NCBI GenBank assembly: GCA_003255065.1
Contig: QAOA01006931.1
Coordinates: 62,001 to 126,000 of the forward strand
Direction: 5' to 3'
Source of the DNA: Cercis canadensis
Lineage: Eukaryota > Streptophyta > Magnoliopsida > Fabales > Fabaceae
DNA: 64,000 nt
Shown in pieces: positions 13,301 through 25,151 of this stretch. Under the pieces are notes generated by a model, which was not told the origin of the DNA, did no database searches, and was given only the letters and a program-made list of their open reading frames with translations. Each line of letters begins with the position of its first letter. Within the stretch, counting starts at the first letter, position 1. The position numbers were made by a program, and so were the translations under genes.

Positions 13301-14589
13301 TTGCTATTACGCACCACCACCACCACCCTTTCTCGGCTCGATCTCTAGGCACCACCATTATCACAACCATCATCAACTAGCATAAATTAGTGCTCCATAT
13401 TCATGCCCAAGAGGAGTGATCAACCAAGTCAAGCAAGCTGCTCAAGATTTTAAGGATGCTATAACCCCCTATCATAGTTAGTTCCCAAAGTGAAGCCCAT
13501 GACCATCAAAGGATATTTAACCATTGAGAGATTGGTTTAAAATGCCACAAAACAAGCAACCGTAGGTCCTTCCACACTGTTAGTTCATCCTCATCTCCAA
13601 TATGACTCATAGTCGCATCAAGAATGAGCACGAGGAGAAGTACTTAGCTTTCAGAACTTGAGGACACAAAGCTGGGAATATGTAATGGCCTCCACCAATG
13701 TTTGGCTAAAAGGCTAAATTAAAAACCTCCAAATCTTGAAAACAAAATCCACCATTTGATTTGGGTTGACACATTTTTGCCCAACTTATCCAATGAATCT
13801 TTGTATCATATGTTTTGTCGAATTTTGGTTTGTTAGTTCACAATGAAGATGCAACATAGTCTTATGGGACTAGCTCTGGTGGGTTTGGTGAATGAATAGC
13901 TGAGCCACCTTTGGAGGCCTGATAGGACAGCAAGAGGGTATTGGGCTTGAAGTCAAAGGAGTTGGGTCTTAGGGCCCAGAAGCTCCAGCTATGGTTAAGT
14001 CTAACCAAGTAGGGAAAGCTTTGTTACTCTTTGCTCTAGCTAATGGACAGTGATAGAAGAGCTTGGTATTTAAGAAAATGAACTGGCGATGGTTTGAGGC
14101 ATTTTAATGGAGGTCTGGTTCATTAATGATAGAAATGATGGAAGTATTTAAGATGAATTCCTTGAGAAGAGTAATAGTGTATTTGATGGAGAAGAATGTT
14201 GGGTTTTAAGGTAGGTCAGTTCTCTAAAGGGGCGAGAATTTGAAGAACATTCAATGAAGATGTTCTTCTGGTGGTTAATGTTTGAATGATGAAGGTTTTT
14301 GGAGATTCTGAGTGTTTAGGTGAGAATGGTTGATAAAAACATATTCTTTGTATTCAATGAGTGGTATTTATAGTGAAAAATGAATAAGGCTTGATGAAGA
14401 TGCTTTGGAAGCTGAATGTTGGAGATCTGGCTGAGAGGTAGGTGAGGGCATTGAATGCTAGACGTGCAGGTGGGGCAAAGGTCTTCAGGTTTATGCTTAA
14501 GGGTATTAAATGCTAGGCAAATGGAAATAAAACAATAGTTCAAATTCCCACTTAAGGGTGATGGTGCTTAGCTCTAGGCATTTAATGCA
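13300..14589 (-). mobile_element. Candidate 3' LTR region of the Tat-type Ty3 element
   Basis: No coding signal. Read on the minus strand, a TATA-like CACTATAAATACCAC motif near 14370 is followed by a C- and AT-rich leader-like stretch. This resembles the promoter, R and U5 parts of an LTR in the same orientation as the Tat pol genes to the right. Its place at the far 3' side, beyond the antisense PMD region, is where the 3' LTR should be. Exact ends were not found and no second LTR is available for comparison. Confidence 0.4.
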
Positions 14590-15068
14590 ATGCTTAAGGG
14601 TTTACTTTTTGGTGGCATGCAGGTGGCATGGGTGACTTGCGAGCCTGATGCTGAACCTACTGTGGTTGATACTAAGGATCAACCTGAGAGTTCATCTAAA
14701 GCCTTGAGGCCTATTCACAAGACTGCTCACGCTACTTGGATAAGGTATTTCTTTAGTGCCTTTGATGAGAATGATGTTTTCAAAGTTGGTCCAAAGAGAG
14801 CAAGCCCGCTTGAGCTCCTTGCTTTTATTGCATTCTAGTTAGGGCGCTTTGTTTTTCAATGCCTTCTTGTTGAAGCTCTCGGGAACTCTATTTTTGGTCT
14901 GCCTGCGATCATGGTCAAAGGAGGGAGATTCTCCCTAGGCTTGATGTACTTGGGATCTTTGTACACCATACTGGATCAGCTGCAGGACTATATGGAGATC
15001 TCTTATAGTAGGTATGATGTTGTCAGCTATATTGACAATATTTTTCTTTAATTATTTCTCTATGAGGG
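14590..15068 (+). mobile_element. Antisense plant-mobile-domain (PMD) region of the Tat element, first part (fossil)
   Basis: Encodes a PMD/aminotransferase-like stretch. Recognisable pieces are HATWIRYFF, ASPLELLAFIAF and, further on, a GSLYTILDQL stretch like the LGSLY motif of PMD proteins. It runs opposite to the Tat pol genes and is cut at 15069 by the CACTA element, resuming after 20365. Extra antisense ORFs, some with PMD similarity, are known in Tat-lineage elements between pol and the 3' LTR. The reading is broken; I treat it as part of an old LTR element and not as a host gene. Confidence 0.6.
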
Positions 15069-15319
15069 CACTACAAGAAAAAGGTATTTTCTCAGGGACA
15101 AAATCCGTGAGAAATGTGTTTCTCATGGATTTTCTCACAGACATCAAGGCACGTGACAAATAAAATTTCTCATAGAATTTCATTCTATAAGAAAATTTCT
15201 CACGGAGTTTATCATGGCATTTCTCACAGACTTTCTTTTTGCGTGAGAAAATTAGCAAAAAAATTTCTCACGGATTTTTTTTCATGATAAATTCACAAGT
15301 TTTCTTTTTTTAAGCTCAG

Positions 15320-15458
15320 AAATGTGTAATTTTTTAAAAATAATTAACTATTAGTTTCAATTAAATGTATTATATATATAAAAACCACNAAATGTGTAAT
15401 TTTTTTAAAATAATTAACTATTAGTTTCAATTAAATGTATTATATATATAAAAACCAC
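15320..15458. repeat. 69-bp direct duplication around a single N (probable assembly artefact)
   Basis: 15320-15388 and 15390-15458 are near-identical copies separated by one N at 15389. This is the same signature as at 13022, 34349 and 38840. Confidence 0.8.
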
Positions 15459-15798
15459 TAAATTTTATTAATGAAATGTAATTACAATTTATAAATATTA
15501 TACCATGAAAGAAAAAAAAGCACACTACAATATAAACATTAAACCCTAATCTCTGATGTTGTCATCTCTCCCAAGTCCTTAGCTGAGTCATCATCATCGT
15601 CAACCGGGGGTCGTGGGGCCGCATCGGATGTCCCACTATAAGCATGTTGCAGTAGCTACGATAACATCGTAGTCAGTTGCTTTGTTGACTTGTCGGATCC
15701 CCTGAGAGCTTGGACCAACGGCACCAGCTGGCGGAGCTACTGCATCTCCTGCGACATGGCCGCCATTTAGGACAAAACCTTCGACATATGAGGAGGTG

Positions 15799-16990
15799 CT
15801 AGGTTGGAGGGCTGGGAACCCTGTCCACGGGCCTAGTCAAACAGGCCAGCCTCAGAACCCATGCCATAAACCCGGGCCTTCTTAATCTTCTCGCTAACAA
15901 GATCGAGTCATATCTTGTTGTCATTGACAAAAGATGAAGAGGACTGCATCTGGCTATCAAACCGGCATCTCTCATACTCAGTCGGCATAGATAAAAGCAT
16001 AAAGTCAATAAGAAATAATAAACTTATAATTAAGATTTTTAAATCTCTTAAACAACTTCCAGCTTACTTACACAAGTAGACTGAGCCCATGGATGAACCT
16101 AGCCCTTGCTGACACCGTGTTGGAGGTGACAAAAGACCTCCAATGCGTTAGGCTCTCTCTCCAACTCCTTCGTCTACAAAAAAAAAAAAATAAACCTTTA
16201 GTAAACAAAAATAACTTAATTTTTAAACATATCTTAAATGAAAGAAGGTTTTTAAATAAAAAAAACTTACTAGCCTCCTCTTGTGTCCGGAGATAGTGAT
16301 TGAACTGCCCCCGTGGTAGGCTTAGCTCTAATATAAGGAGCAGTTCTTCTTATTCCTCTTTGAGACTACCCTGTACTCTTCGGAGGCCCATTTAATTCTT
16401 AAGGCCCCCAACATAGAAGGCGACAACCAGTCGCCCTTCGACTTCCCCTTCCTAATGTCTCGTAAGGAGGTGCAAATGTTATTACTGCACTTTGTGAGCC
16501 AGATCTTATAAATCAGGCTCTCAAACTGCGGGTCCCAGATACATCTCATCTACATTAGAAAACAGAAGATCAAAGTTAGTAAAATTGAAATTAAGTTAGC
16601 TTAAAATAAAATTAAATTAATTAAGTTGAAATTATTACCTTGAACTCTATCCACCAGAGTTTCTTCACCTCATTAGGAAGAGAGATGAGATCAGTCCAGC
16701 CACCCTCATATTTTGACTTATAGATAGTCAAAAGAATGTTAACGGGCTCGTTAGACGAAAGAAAGCTACACAAAAAAAAATTCTTATCAATTAGAAATAA
16801 TAAACTTAAAAAAATAAAAAAAAAATATGAAAACTAGGTATTAGAAAATACTTACTCATTCTTCCTGTATAGCCAGATCCACATCTGACCATCAGCCACT
16901 CGGGAGCCGAACGATGGAGACTCCGAAATACTCGGAGTGGCACACGATGACCCTACAGCCGCGGACACTGTGGATCCAAGAATGTGGGCT
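15799..16990 (-). pseudogene. CACTA-encoded Transposase_24-like protein remnant
   Basis: Minus-strand coding patches lie between AT-rich intron-like spacers. One patch (about 16320-16549) contains SLRDIRKGKSKGDWLS and WASEEYRVVSKRNKKN, like the plant Ptta/En/Spm transposase-associated family (Pfam Transposase_24), where a W..E...NK.N pattern is typical. Weaker patches at 16650-16760 (ISLPNEVKKLWW) and 16860-16990 fit the same protein. The N-terminal side is cut by the nested TIR element at 17030-18493. No intact frame spans the region. The main CACTA transposase (TNPD type) was not seen, so the element is probably not self-mobile. Confidence 0.55.
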
Positions 16991-17029
16991 CCTGATGAGT
17001 TCCCCTTATGTGTCGCACTAAGCGGCAGT

Positions 17030-18493
17030 CAAGGAACAAAATTTCGTTTCGGGGTACTGTTTCGGTCACTTAAGAAACGGAAACGTTTCAGAAATATTTC
17101 AGAAATTTCGTAGAAACGAAAGATTTTTGAAGAAGCGTTTCAAATAATTTTAAGCAATAATTTTTTTTTCGATTTTAAAGAATTATAACATAATAATACT
17201 AGTAGAGATATATAAAATTAGATACTATAATGTTTCTTTAAATTTTGAAGAAACATTTTAAATAATTTTAAAAATTATTTTTTCAATTTAAAATTTTTTT
17301 AACATAATAATACTAGTAGAAATATATAAAAATAAATAGTATAGTGTTAAATAATTATATTTTTAACCAAATAATATTTATATAATTAATGTCTATAAAT
17401 TTTGATAATATTTAGCATACATAAAATTTAATACAAAATACATATTATGCTTTAAATCTCAAATTACACAATAAATAATCAACAAATATATATTAAAATA
17501 TTTAAATCAATTAACAATAGAATATATAGAGATAAATATTCAGAATTTAAATATAATCTAAGAGTAAATTTATAAAATTTAATAAGTAATTTAAAAGAAT
17601 CCTAAGTTATTATTTGCTAACTGATCCCATACAAAATAAATAGGAAACTATATCAATAATCTATAATATAATAATTCATTCATTAACAATAAAAAAATTA
17701 AAAAAACAACCTTGAAAAGGGAAACAGAAACCTTATGCGTGTGCGGTGGTTTTTCACTTTTTCTTTCTCTTTCAAGTTTCAAAGAGTCAAAGACGAAAAG
17801 AAACTAAAAACAAGAATGTGAAATTGTAGAAGAGGATATTGCACATATCGCTAATCTTGAGCTCATGGAAGATGATGGGCATAACATTGTGGAAGTAGAA
17901 ATAGCTGAAGCCATTGCCAATGATACTGTCATTTCAAGACAGTTTTTTTAGACCCAGATTTTTTAGTTTGATGGTTGAGCTGTTAAGGCGTTGCTCGTTG
18001 AGTCATGGGTGTGAGATTGAACTACCATGGAGGGAAAAACCACGGAGAACCATAGAGCATAACTCTGGGTAACAATGAAGGGGAGAACCATGGAGAACCA
18101 TAAATAAAAAATCAGAGTGATGCAAGACCGAGAGGGTCAGAGAGATACAAGATTGAGAGACTAACATTCAGGGGTAGAGAGATTGACCTTCAAGCAGCTT
18201 AAAAATTCTTCTTTGTTTTTACATTATATTTAGTTTAGTTTGAAATTGATGGCTAGTGGTTGAAAAATGATTCTTGTAGATTTTCACTTGTTTATCTTTT
18301 TTCAGATTATTCATTCTCTGCTTAGTGGAAACTTTGCAAATTTTTGGTGGTTTTGTTCGAAATTCACCGAATCTACTTTGTTTCCATTGAAATGGTTGAT
18401 TTTCGGAATTGGATTGGAGTTTCATGTCGTTCACAAGCGAAACCGAAATATTTCGTGTGTTTCGTCCGAAACGACACGAAATTTTGTTCCTTG
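17030..18493. mobile_element. Nested TIR element, 1464 bp, family uncertain
   Basis: The ends are perfect inverted repeats of at least 18 bp (CAAGGAACAAAATTTCGT). TTTCG-rich motifs recur inside both ends. The interior is very AT-rich and I recognise no transposase in it. It sits inside a coding patch of the CACTA transposase-like gene, which resumes at about 18500. No 8- or 9-bp target duplication could be aligned at the borders, so hAT, Mutator or another class cannot be chosen. It is most likely a non-autonomous element. Confidence 0.7.
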
Positions 18494-18682
18494 GTGACAA
18501 TGTGTGCACCAACCTCAGGGTCGGCATAAACAAGGACAAGGTTGAGCCACATCCTTGCCCTTATCCCTCTTGGAGAGCTCGGATGCTGGAGATGACCGTC
18601 GACAATTGTCTGACATCTATCATACAAAAACAATATTAACAATTAATTATGTATAGAATAAAATCACTCACCCAAAATTTTT

Positions 18683-19320
18683 ATAACCCAAACCCTAAAC
18701 CTTAAATCCTAAACCCTAAAATCTAAAACCTTAACCCCTAAACCCTAATCCCAAAATTCCTTAATTTTCATAAACCTAAGCCATAAACCTCTATATTTTC
18801 ATAACCTAAACTCCAAACTTTAACCTTAGACCCCTTACATCCTAAATCTTAAACTCTAACCCCTAAACCCTAACCAAAAAACCCCTAAATACCAAACTTT
18901 AACCCCTAAACCTTAAACCTTTAAATTTTCATAACATAAACCCTAAATCCCAAACCCTAGACCCTTTACATCCTAAACCCTAAATCCAAAACTCCTAAAT
19001 GCTAAACCCTAAACCCCTAATTTTTCATAACCTAGACCTCAAACCCTAACCCTAAACCCCTTACATCTTAAACCTTAAGCTTAAACCCTAAATCCTAAAC
19101 TTTAAACCCTAAAATACTAAGCCCTAAACCCTAAACCCCTAAAAACTAAACCCTAACCCCAAATCCTAATGTCTTAACCCTAAACCCCAAAAACCCCTAA
19201 CCCTTAAACACTAATCACGAAACACTACCCCTTAAACTCCAAACCCTAACCCTAAAACCCCTAAATGCCAAACCCTAAACCCCTAAATATATCTACTAAA
19301 CACTAACCCTAAACCATAAA
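18683..19320. repeat. Degenerate telomere-like (CCCTAAA)n block, about 640 bp
   Basis: Dozens of AACCCTAAA-like units, many degenerate (CCTTAAA, CCCCTAAAT), run in one orientation. The motif is the plant telomere repeat. The block lies inside the CACTA element, so it is interstitial and not a chromosome end. A shorter similar block occurs at 48741-48893. Confidence 0.85.
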
Positions 19321-20020
19321 TAAAAATTTGGACAAAGTCTCCCCTAAAACTTGAACATTCCAAGAATTCAAAATTCTACACAAATACACAGAATCACAAT
19401 ACAAAATTACAATTTATTCCATAACTAAAAATTACATAGCAGTAAAGGTAAAAATTATCATGCAAATGAAAAAATTACAAAACTAATTCTATACCACCAT
19501 TCAAATAATTAAAAAAAAAATAGATATTCCAAAATCATTCCACATCAAGCATGTAACAAAAACCTTACCTAATATTAACCCCAAACCCCCTACCTAAAAA
19601 AGTTTCTACTAATTACACATTACTTCACACTGCTTCATACTACACATTTGGCAACATTAAAGTTAAACTAGATTAGATATTATATTTCATATTAATGTGT
19701 AACCAATGCTTGGTAGGTTAATTTAGTAACCAATGCTTGTTAATTTTGTCCAACACTAGACTAAAACAGAGCTAGAGGCTAGAGGTACAAATGGAAAATA
19801 ATTTAATAAATAAAACTTAGACAAGAGAGGGATACCAAACCTACCTCAATGAGCTATAAATTGAAAAACTAAATAGGTAGGATGAAAGTTGAGGTTGACA
19901 GCCAAAAAACCCAACTACCGCCACCAAGAATGGTGCAAAAATACCTTAGGCCAGAGGGAAGAGAGAAAAGCTTGAAAATGGAGAATGGCAACGCGAGTTC
20001 GCGAGGAAGAAGAATAACAG
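19321..20020. other. CACTA interior, AT-rich, no gene
   Basis: No coding signal seen. The stretch lies between the telomere-like block and the right subterminal repeats of the CACTA element. Confidence 0.6.
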
Positions 20021-20365
20021 GTTTTCTCATGGATTTTCTCACATATTTTTTCCTTGAGAAAAACCCTAGAAAATTCAAATTTTAAGTGAAACGATGCGTT
20101 GACGTTTCTCACGAAAATTTTCACGGATTTACTGTCTGTGAGAAACCTTAATATTTCTCACGGATCAATTTTGTAAGAAAAGCGAACATATTAATGGGAT
20201 AGTTGGGACATAATTTCTCATGGTTTTCCTCAAGGACATACTTGACCGTGATAACTTCTCAACAGTCACATTCCATGAGAAAATATGTGATAAATCGCGA
20301 GATTTTCTCACGAAATTTTTGTCCGTGAGAAAAGTCTATGACTAATACACATTTTTCTTGTAGTG

Positions 20366-22970
20366 GTTTTAAAAGCTTTGGACTCAAATTTCTTTATCCG
20401 AATGTGGACCCGAAAGTGTTGGAGAGACAGATGAACGAGGGGGATTTTGCCTTGCCTCTACAGGAGCCCAAGTCATGGTGCTGGTATGCTTCTGGGAATA
20501 CTAGCACTCATTTGTTCTCTGTTATTGACGACATTGATGAATTTGTGTGGAGGCCTTACATTGAGCCTCCAGAAGTTGGTGTAGATGACAATTTCTTGAT
20601 GTACTATGCTCTCCCTTTGACTTAGAGAAATGATGGTGTGGCTAGTATTGAAGAGACCAGAGTCTTCTAGCACTTATGTTTGGCTCCTAGGTGATTACCA
20701 AGTTTTTTGACCACAGACAATTTAAGAGGGTATGGAGCAACTTTATTTTCTTTTGAATATCGCCCTGACTGTGTGATGCATCAGTTTGGCTTAGACCAGC
20801 TCGAGTGTACCTCTATCCTTTATGTTGACCCCTTTAAGCTGCAGGAGGTGATGAACTTTTGTTTATTCAATTACCCAATTGGCATGTCTGGTTTACATAT
20901 AGCCAATTATGGCAATCTTGCTAATGTTTGTGGGGTTTCTGGTAGATGGCTCAAGCACTTCCGACTGTTAAAGACAATCTTAGGGAGTTTGAGAGGCTGA
21001 AAGATAATGGATCTCCTAAAAGTCAACTAAAGAAGCTTCTCACAATCATTAATCTTAACTCATATTATGGCAATACAACTAGACCTTCTACTCCTGCTGC
21101 AAAATCCAAAGCTGCAAAGTCCAAAGTTATTGGAATTTCTGAGGCTCTTGCTGAAAAATCTAAAGCGGCTAAAATTAGTGGTGCTTCTGCCAAGAAGGTT
21201 GCAACTCTTGCTGCTCCCACCAAGAAGAGAAAACCCATTTCTTTTAGAGCTTCTCCTACTAAAGCTTCTAAGACTTCCAAGCCCGCTGCTTCTCCAACAC
21301 ATGTTGTTAGGGTAAACCCTTATGTAGAGTTGTTGGCTAATGTTGATGTTGCTATAAATGCTGCTAAAGCTCTTGTTGGGGAAACTTCATCTGCTTTTGT
21401 TGGGGGAGGCTTATCTTCTCCTACTGAAGGGACCATCTCTGTAGAAATTCCTTCTCCTATTTCTCCTGTCCCGACTGCTTATGGAGCCCAAATAGCTGAC
21501 ACTCCTTCAAAATCTAAAAAAAAATAAGTTTTTCACCAAGCGTCACCCCAACGTTGCTCCTATGGTAAGTTTTCTTGTCTTACCTCTTCATCATTTTCTT
21601 TATGGCTTTCTCCATTATTTGGTCTTGTGTTTATTCATTTGCTTGACTTGTTATATTCTCTCTATTTTTTTTTTAGCCGAATGAGTCTCCTAGCAAGCCC
21701 TTTCAAGATGTTCCTCATCTTGCTCCAAGGCGTGCTGCTGCTACTTAAACTATTGTTGAAGATATTCTTGAGACTTCTCCTCTTTCTGATCAAGTGGTCA
21801 TGTCTGTTGGGTCTGATTCAAATTCTTTTTCTTCTGTCATTGTGCCTGCAGATCCAAATTCTATTATGGAAGAAATTTTTGTAGCTGAAGACTTAGCAGA
21901 AGATCTTGATATTTCTTTTCTTCATCTCCTCTTTCTCCCTTTTCTTTTGGATTTCTAAAAGTCTTTATTTTTCCTTCAAGGGGTGGTAGTGTGCCTGTCT
22001 CTACTGCTACTTCTTCCTTTTTCTTTGGCTGATCAGGCTTCTTCTTCCAGCCTTGGGGATACAACTGGCATGGATTCCTCCTTTATTGTTATAGCTTCTA
22101 TTGGCACATTTTTAGAGACTGGGACTACTGAAGCTGAGGTTGTTGAAGTTGAAGCTACTGAAGCTAAAGCTAAGGAGGTTGATCCTATTGAGGCTAGAGC
22201 TGCTAAGGCTAGAGCTGCTAAGGCTGAGGATCCAGATGTCCCAATACCTGATTTTCCTAATGATGGTTTGTGCAGTTCTCCTATTTTCATCTTGCTCTTT
22301 TAATTTTTTTGTGTGCATACTTTTCTTCTTTTTCTAACTTAGTCATTTTTATAGAGATTGCCAATACTTTGGGCGCTCTGGTCCTAAATCGATTTCTAAG
22401 TGCTGAGGCTGCTATCGTCATTAGGGAATTTCTAGTTCAAAGGCTAGAGTTGTTCATCCCTTCTGGTGTTTTGACAACTAGGTTTTTAGGCTGGGCTTAC
22501 AGTTTGCTGCTCGATTTATTAAAGTTCTTGAAGGGGTGCTACCCTCTAGAAATGACAAAATCTGAAGAGGAGAGATTTTTCTACCTTCTGAAGGAGGTGA
22601 AGCTTTTCTCCTTTTATGCCAATTGATTGACGTCTATTGAGAGCTAAATGACAGTTGTGGCTCCCTTTTCTGTTGCAATGTTGTAGGCTCTGTAGGACAT
22701 TGAGACGAAGGAAGAAGTGGCTTTGTAGGCTGTGCAATGGATGGGTACCAATATCACCAAATTGAAAGAAAACATCTAGAGGCCTTCCAAGGAGCTTTCT
22801 GCTACTGAGGCAAGGGTTGTAGTTGCTTCAAAGAGGAAGGCAGCCCTATTGAGGGCCAGAGAAGCTTTGAAGTGCCCTTTCCGACTTAGGTTGTTGTGGC
22901 TTGTGTAACTGTTGCCATTCAAATGTCTAAGGCATCTGTATCTACTTATGACTTTTGCTAACAATGAAGA
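20366..22970 (+). mobile_element. Antisense PMD region of the Tat element, second part (fossil)
   Basis: Continues the PMD-type region after the CACTA insertion, with pieces such as DFALPLQEPKSW and YALPLT. An Ala/Lys/Ser-rich low-complexity stretch follows (about 21060-21527), then an intron-like gap with a T-rich acceptor near 21676 and further acidic and Ala-rich patches to about 22970. PMD proteins of plant transposons commonly have such low-complexity tails. It is on the strand opposite the Tat pol genes and next to their 3' end. It is broken in several places and is treated as part of the fossil element. Confidence 0.5.
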
Positions 22971-23064
22971 AGTACTTTTCGACTAGGTTGTTGAATATCT
23001 TTCTTTTCTTTTCTTGCTTGGGCTATTGGCATTCATTGCTTTCTTCAACCATTTTTTTTTTGAC

Positions 23065-23412
23065 TTGCTGCTTCATCTGGAACCACTACTAACCCAGGAT
23101 TTTTCTCGAATTATAATCAAGTAGTAATCCCTGCTAAGGCTACTCATATTTTCTTACAGCTTCTGCTGGGACTGCTACTAACTTATGCTTTCTGCTAGAG
23201 CCATTTTGTTAACTTACAACTTCTGTTGGAGTTGTTTTGATTTAACATCTTTTGTTGCAGTTGTTACTGAATTATGGCTTCTAGTTGAGCCATTTTATTA
23301 ACTTACAACTTCTGTTAGAATTTTTTTGATTTAACAGCTTCTACTGGAGCTGTTACTAAATTATGGCTTTTGTTGGAGTCATTTTATTAATTTACAACTT
23401 CTGTTAGAGTTG
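23065..23412. repeat. 89-bp tandem repeat, about three to four units
   Basis: The landmark TTACAACTTCTGTT recurs exactly 89 bp apart (near 23212, 23301 and 23390), with a diverged partial unit before the first. It lies just beyond the 3' end of the Tat integrase region. Hypervariable tandem repeats in the 3' untranslated part are a known feature of Tat-lineage elements. Confidence 0.85.
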
Positions 23413-24228
23413 TTTCTTTATAAAGTTGATTTTGTTATTCTTACATGATTATTGGAGCAACAAAATTCAATAAATAGAAGAAGAGATATCAAAACAATTC
23501 ATTAGCTAAATGAGGAGAGGGTACTTCTACAGAGGCTTTTCTTCTCAAGACAAACCATAAAAGTGAAGGTACCTTTAAAGAGGTTCCTTTTTTCAAAATG
23601 GTCAATCTATAACTAAATTGCAAGAGAGGGTTCATCTAAAAGGGTCCCAGAATAATCTATTTATGCCTATAGATAGTATTTCTTAATGTATTTAAAGTTA
23701 AGTGAACCTACTGGTTTGTTGTTCTGCAGGTTGATGAGGATGCAGTATTCACTGGAGTGTGTTGCCTTGATCTCGTATGCCCATTCCTATCTTGCAACGA
23801 ACTTTGAAGTGTAGGCATCATGGCTGCATTGTAGCTTTAAGTACTAGCTCACCCTCCTCAAATATTCTTGGTCTGACCAGCTTATTGTAAGCCAGAGTGA
23901 GCCGTCTGGGGTGAGCCAACAGGACTTCTTCGGCCCTCTTTCTCTTCTCATCTACCATTTGTATTTCCACTTCTCTATCTCCTTCCAGCTAGCCATGAAG
24001 TGCTATTCTTATGGATGACACTTCTATCTCAGCCGGCAGGACCGCTTCAACTCCATAAACTAAGGAAAAATGTGTCGCTTTTGGTGGGGCCTCTTCTTGA
24101 GACTTTGTATACCCATAACACTAGGGGGAGATATTCACTCAAGTCATAAGGGGCATCTATGGTCATTTTGGTGATTATCCTCAAAAGGTTCTTGTTTGTT
24201 GCCCCTGCTTGCCCATTCCCTTGAGTTT

Positions 24229-25151
24229 AATTTTGGTTTATGTCGGTTCGATTCAGCCAGTTCAATTCTGTTCAATTGGAAATGGAGTTTAAGCAAATTT
24301 TCTCTAAAATTAGGAAAAGACTTCATCTTCTTAAGTTAACAATGCTTCAATTACAACCATTGATAAAACCTGAGAAGGCATAAAATCAATTATAATTGGC
24401 GAAGAAGAATCTAGATCATCACAGTAGAATTCCTAAAGACTATAATAGAAAACCTACATAAAGAAAACTATGCCTTAAGCCTTAACCATGGAAATCAGAT
24501 CAACTAGATATGGGCAGTAAAAGTCCACCAAAAAGTACCATAATTCTCACCGCACGCCCTGCACAAGGTATCTCCATGTTCATCTTCATTTTTCTTAACT
24601 AGTCCATCATCCTCATCTTTTGGTTGCATTGCCGTCTATCTTTCCTGAGGTTTTGAACTTTACTGCTCCACGAGCCAATAGTTAGATGAGTACACAAGCA
24701 AGCTAAAAAGTGACTATGAGGGAGAGGGAGGAATAAGAAGACCTTTGAGGGAGAGGGTTGAGCGTTGGCGAGGGAGATGAACATGAGGGAGAGAATTTGG
24801 GGATTTTGAGGGTAATGTAGCATAAAGAAAAGAATAAAAGATGAGGAAGCAAGAAAAAAATGAAACAAGAAATAGAAATTGCCATAGTTGGTTTCGAACC
24901 TGGTTCATTAAGATTAGTAAAAAAAATAAAAAACCAACAAGCTACTACAATCAAGTTTATTAAATATTCTCATAAAAATATATAAAAAATACATATGCTA
25001 AAGTCGGTTCGATTCGGTTTTTTCGGTTTAAAATTTTTTAGAACTGAAAATCGAATCAAATCGATCGGTTTTAGTAAATTTAGAACCGATTCTCATTGGT
25101 TTGAACCCGATTTCGGTTCAGCTCGATTTAAGTCGGTTTTGTACACCCCTA
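24229..25151. mobile_element. hAT-like non-autonomous piece with TTCGGTTCGG-rich ends
   Basis: This stretch interrupts the integrase core of the Tat fossil. The right end (GTACACCCCTA) is the inverse of the TAGGGGTGTA terminus seen on the hAT at 47378, and both subterminal regions are rich in TCGGTTCGGTT-type motifs. No matching left terminus or 8-bp target duplication is visible, so the left end is probably eroded. No transposase is encoded. Confidence 0.5.

Larger units (their letters stand above)
15069..20365 (-). mobile_element. CACTA (En/Spm-type) DNA transposon, about 5.3 kb
   Basis: The left end reads CACTACAAGAAAAAGG and the right end is its inverse, giving at least 14 bp of perfect terminal inverted repeat with the diagnostic CACTA. 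Both subterminal regions carry many copies of a TTTCTCACGGA-like motif in both orientations (15080-15290 and 20020-20340), as expected for transposase-binding repeats. Inside are remnants of a plant transposase-like gene on the minus strand, a nested TIR element (17030-18493) and a telomere-like block (18683-19320). The three flanking bases are GGG at the left and GTT at the right, so the usual 3-bp target duplication is not preserved. It interrupts the PMD region. Confidence 0.9.

Noticed and set aside
14590-14838. Independent host PMD gene
   Set aside because: It is followed after the CACTA insertion by further PMD-type coding and flanked by Tat 3' features. Part of an LTR element is the better reading.
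18683-19320. Possible chromosome end (telomere)
   Set aside because: Units are degenerate, the block is only about 640 bp and lies inside a CACTA element with unrelated DNA on both sides.
20946-21527. Ala/Lys/Ser-rich open frame resembling histone H1
   Set aside because: Composition alone suggests H1. There is no winged-helix globular domain, and it continues the PMD-type region of the Tat fossil.
23065-23412. Possible CRISPR-like repeat array
   Set aside because: The 89-bp units are head-to-tail with no unique spacers, and the DNA is a plant nuclear genome.
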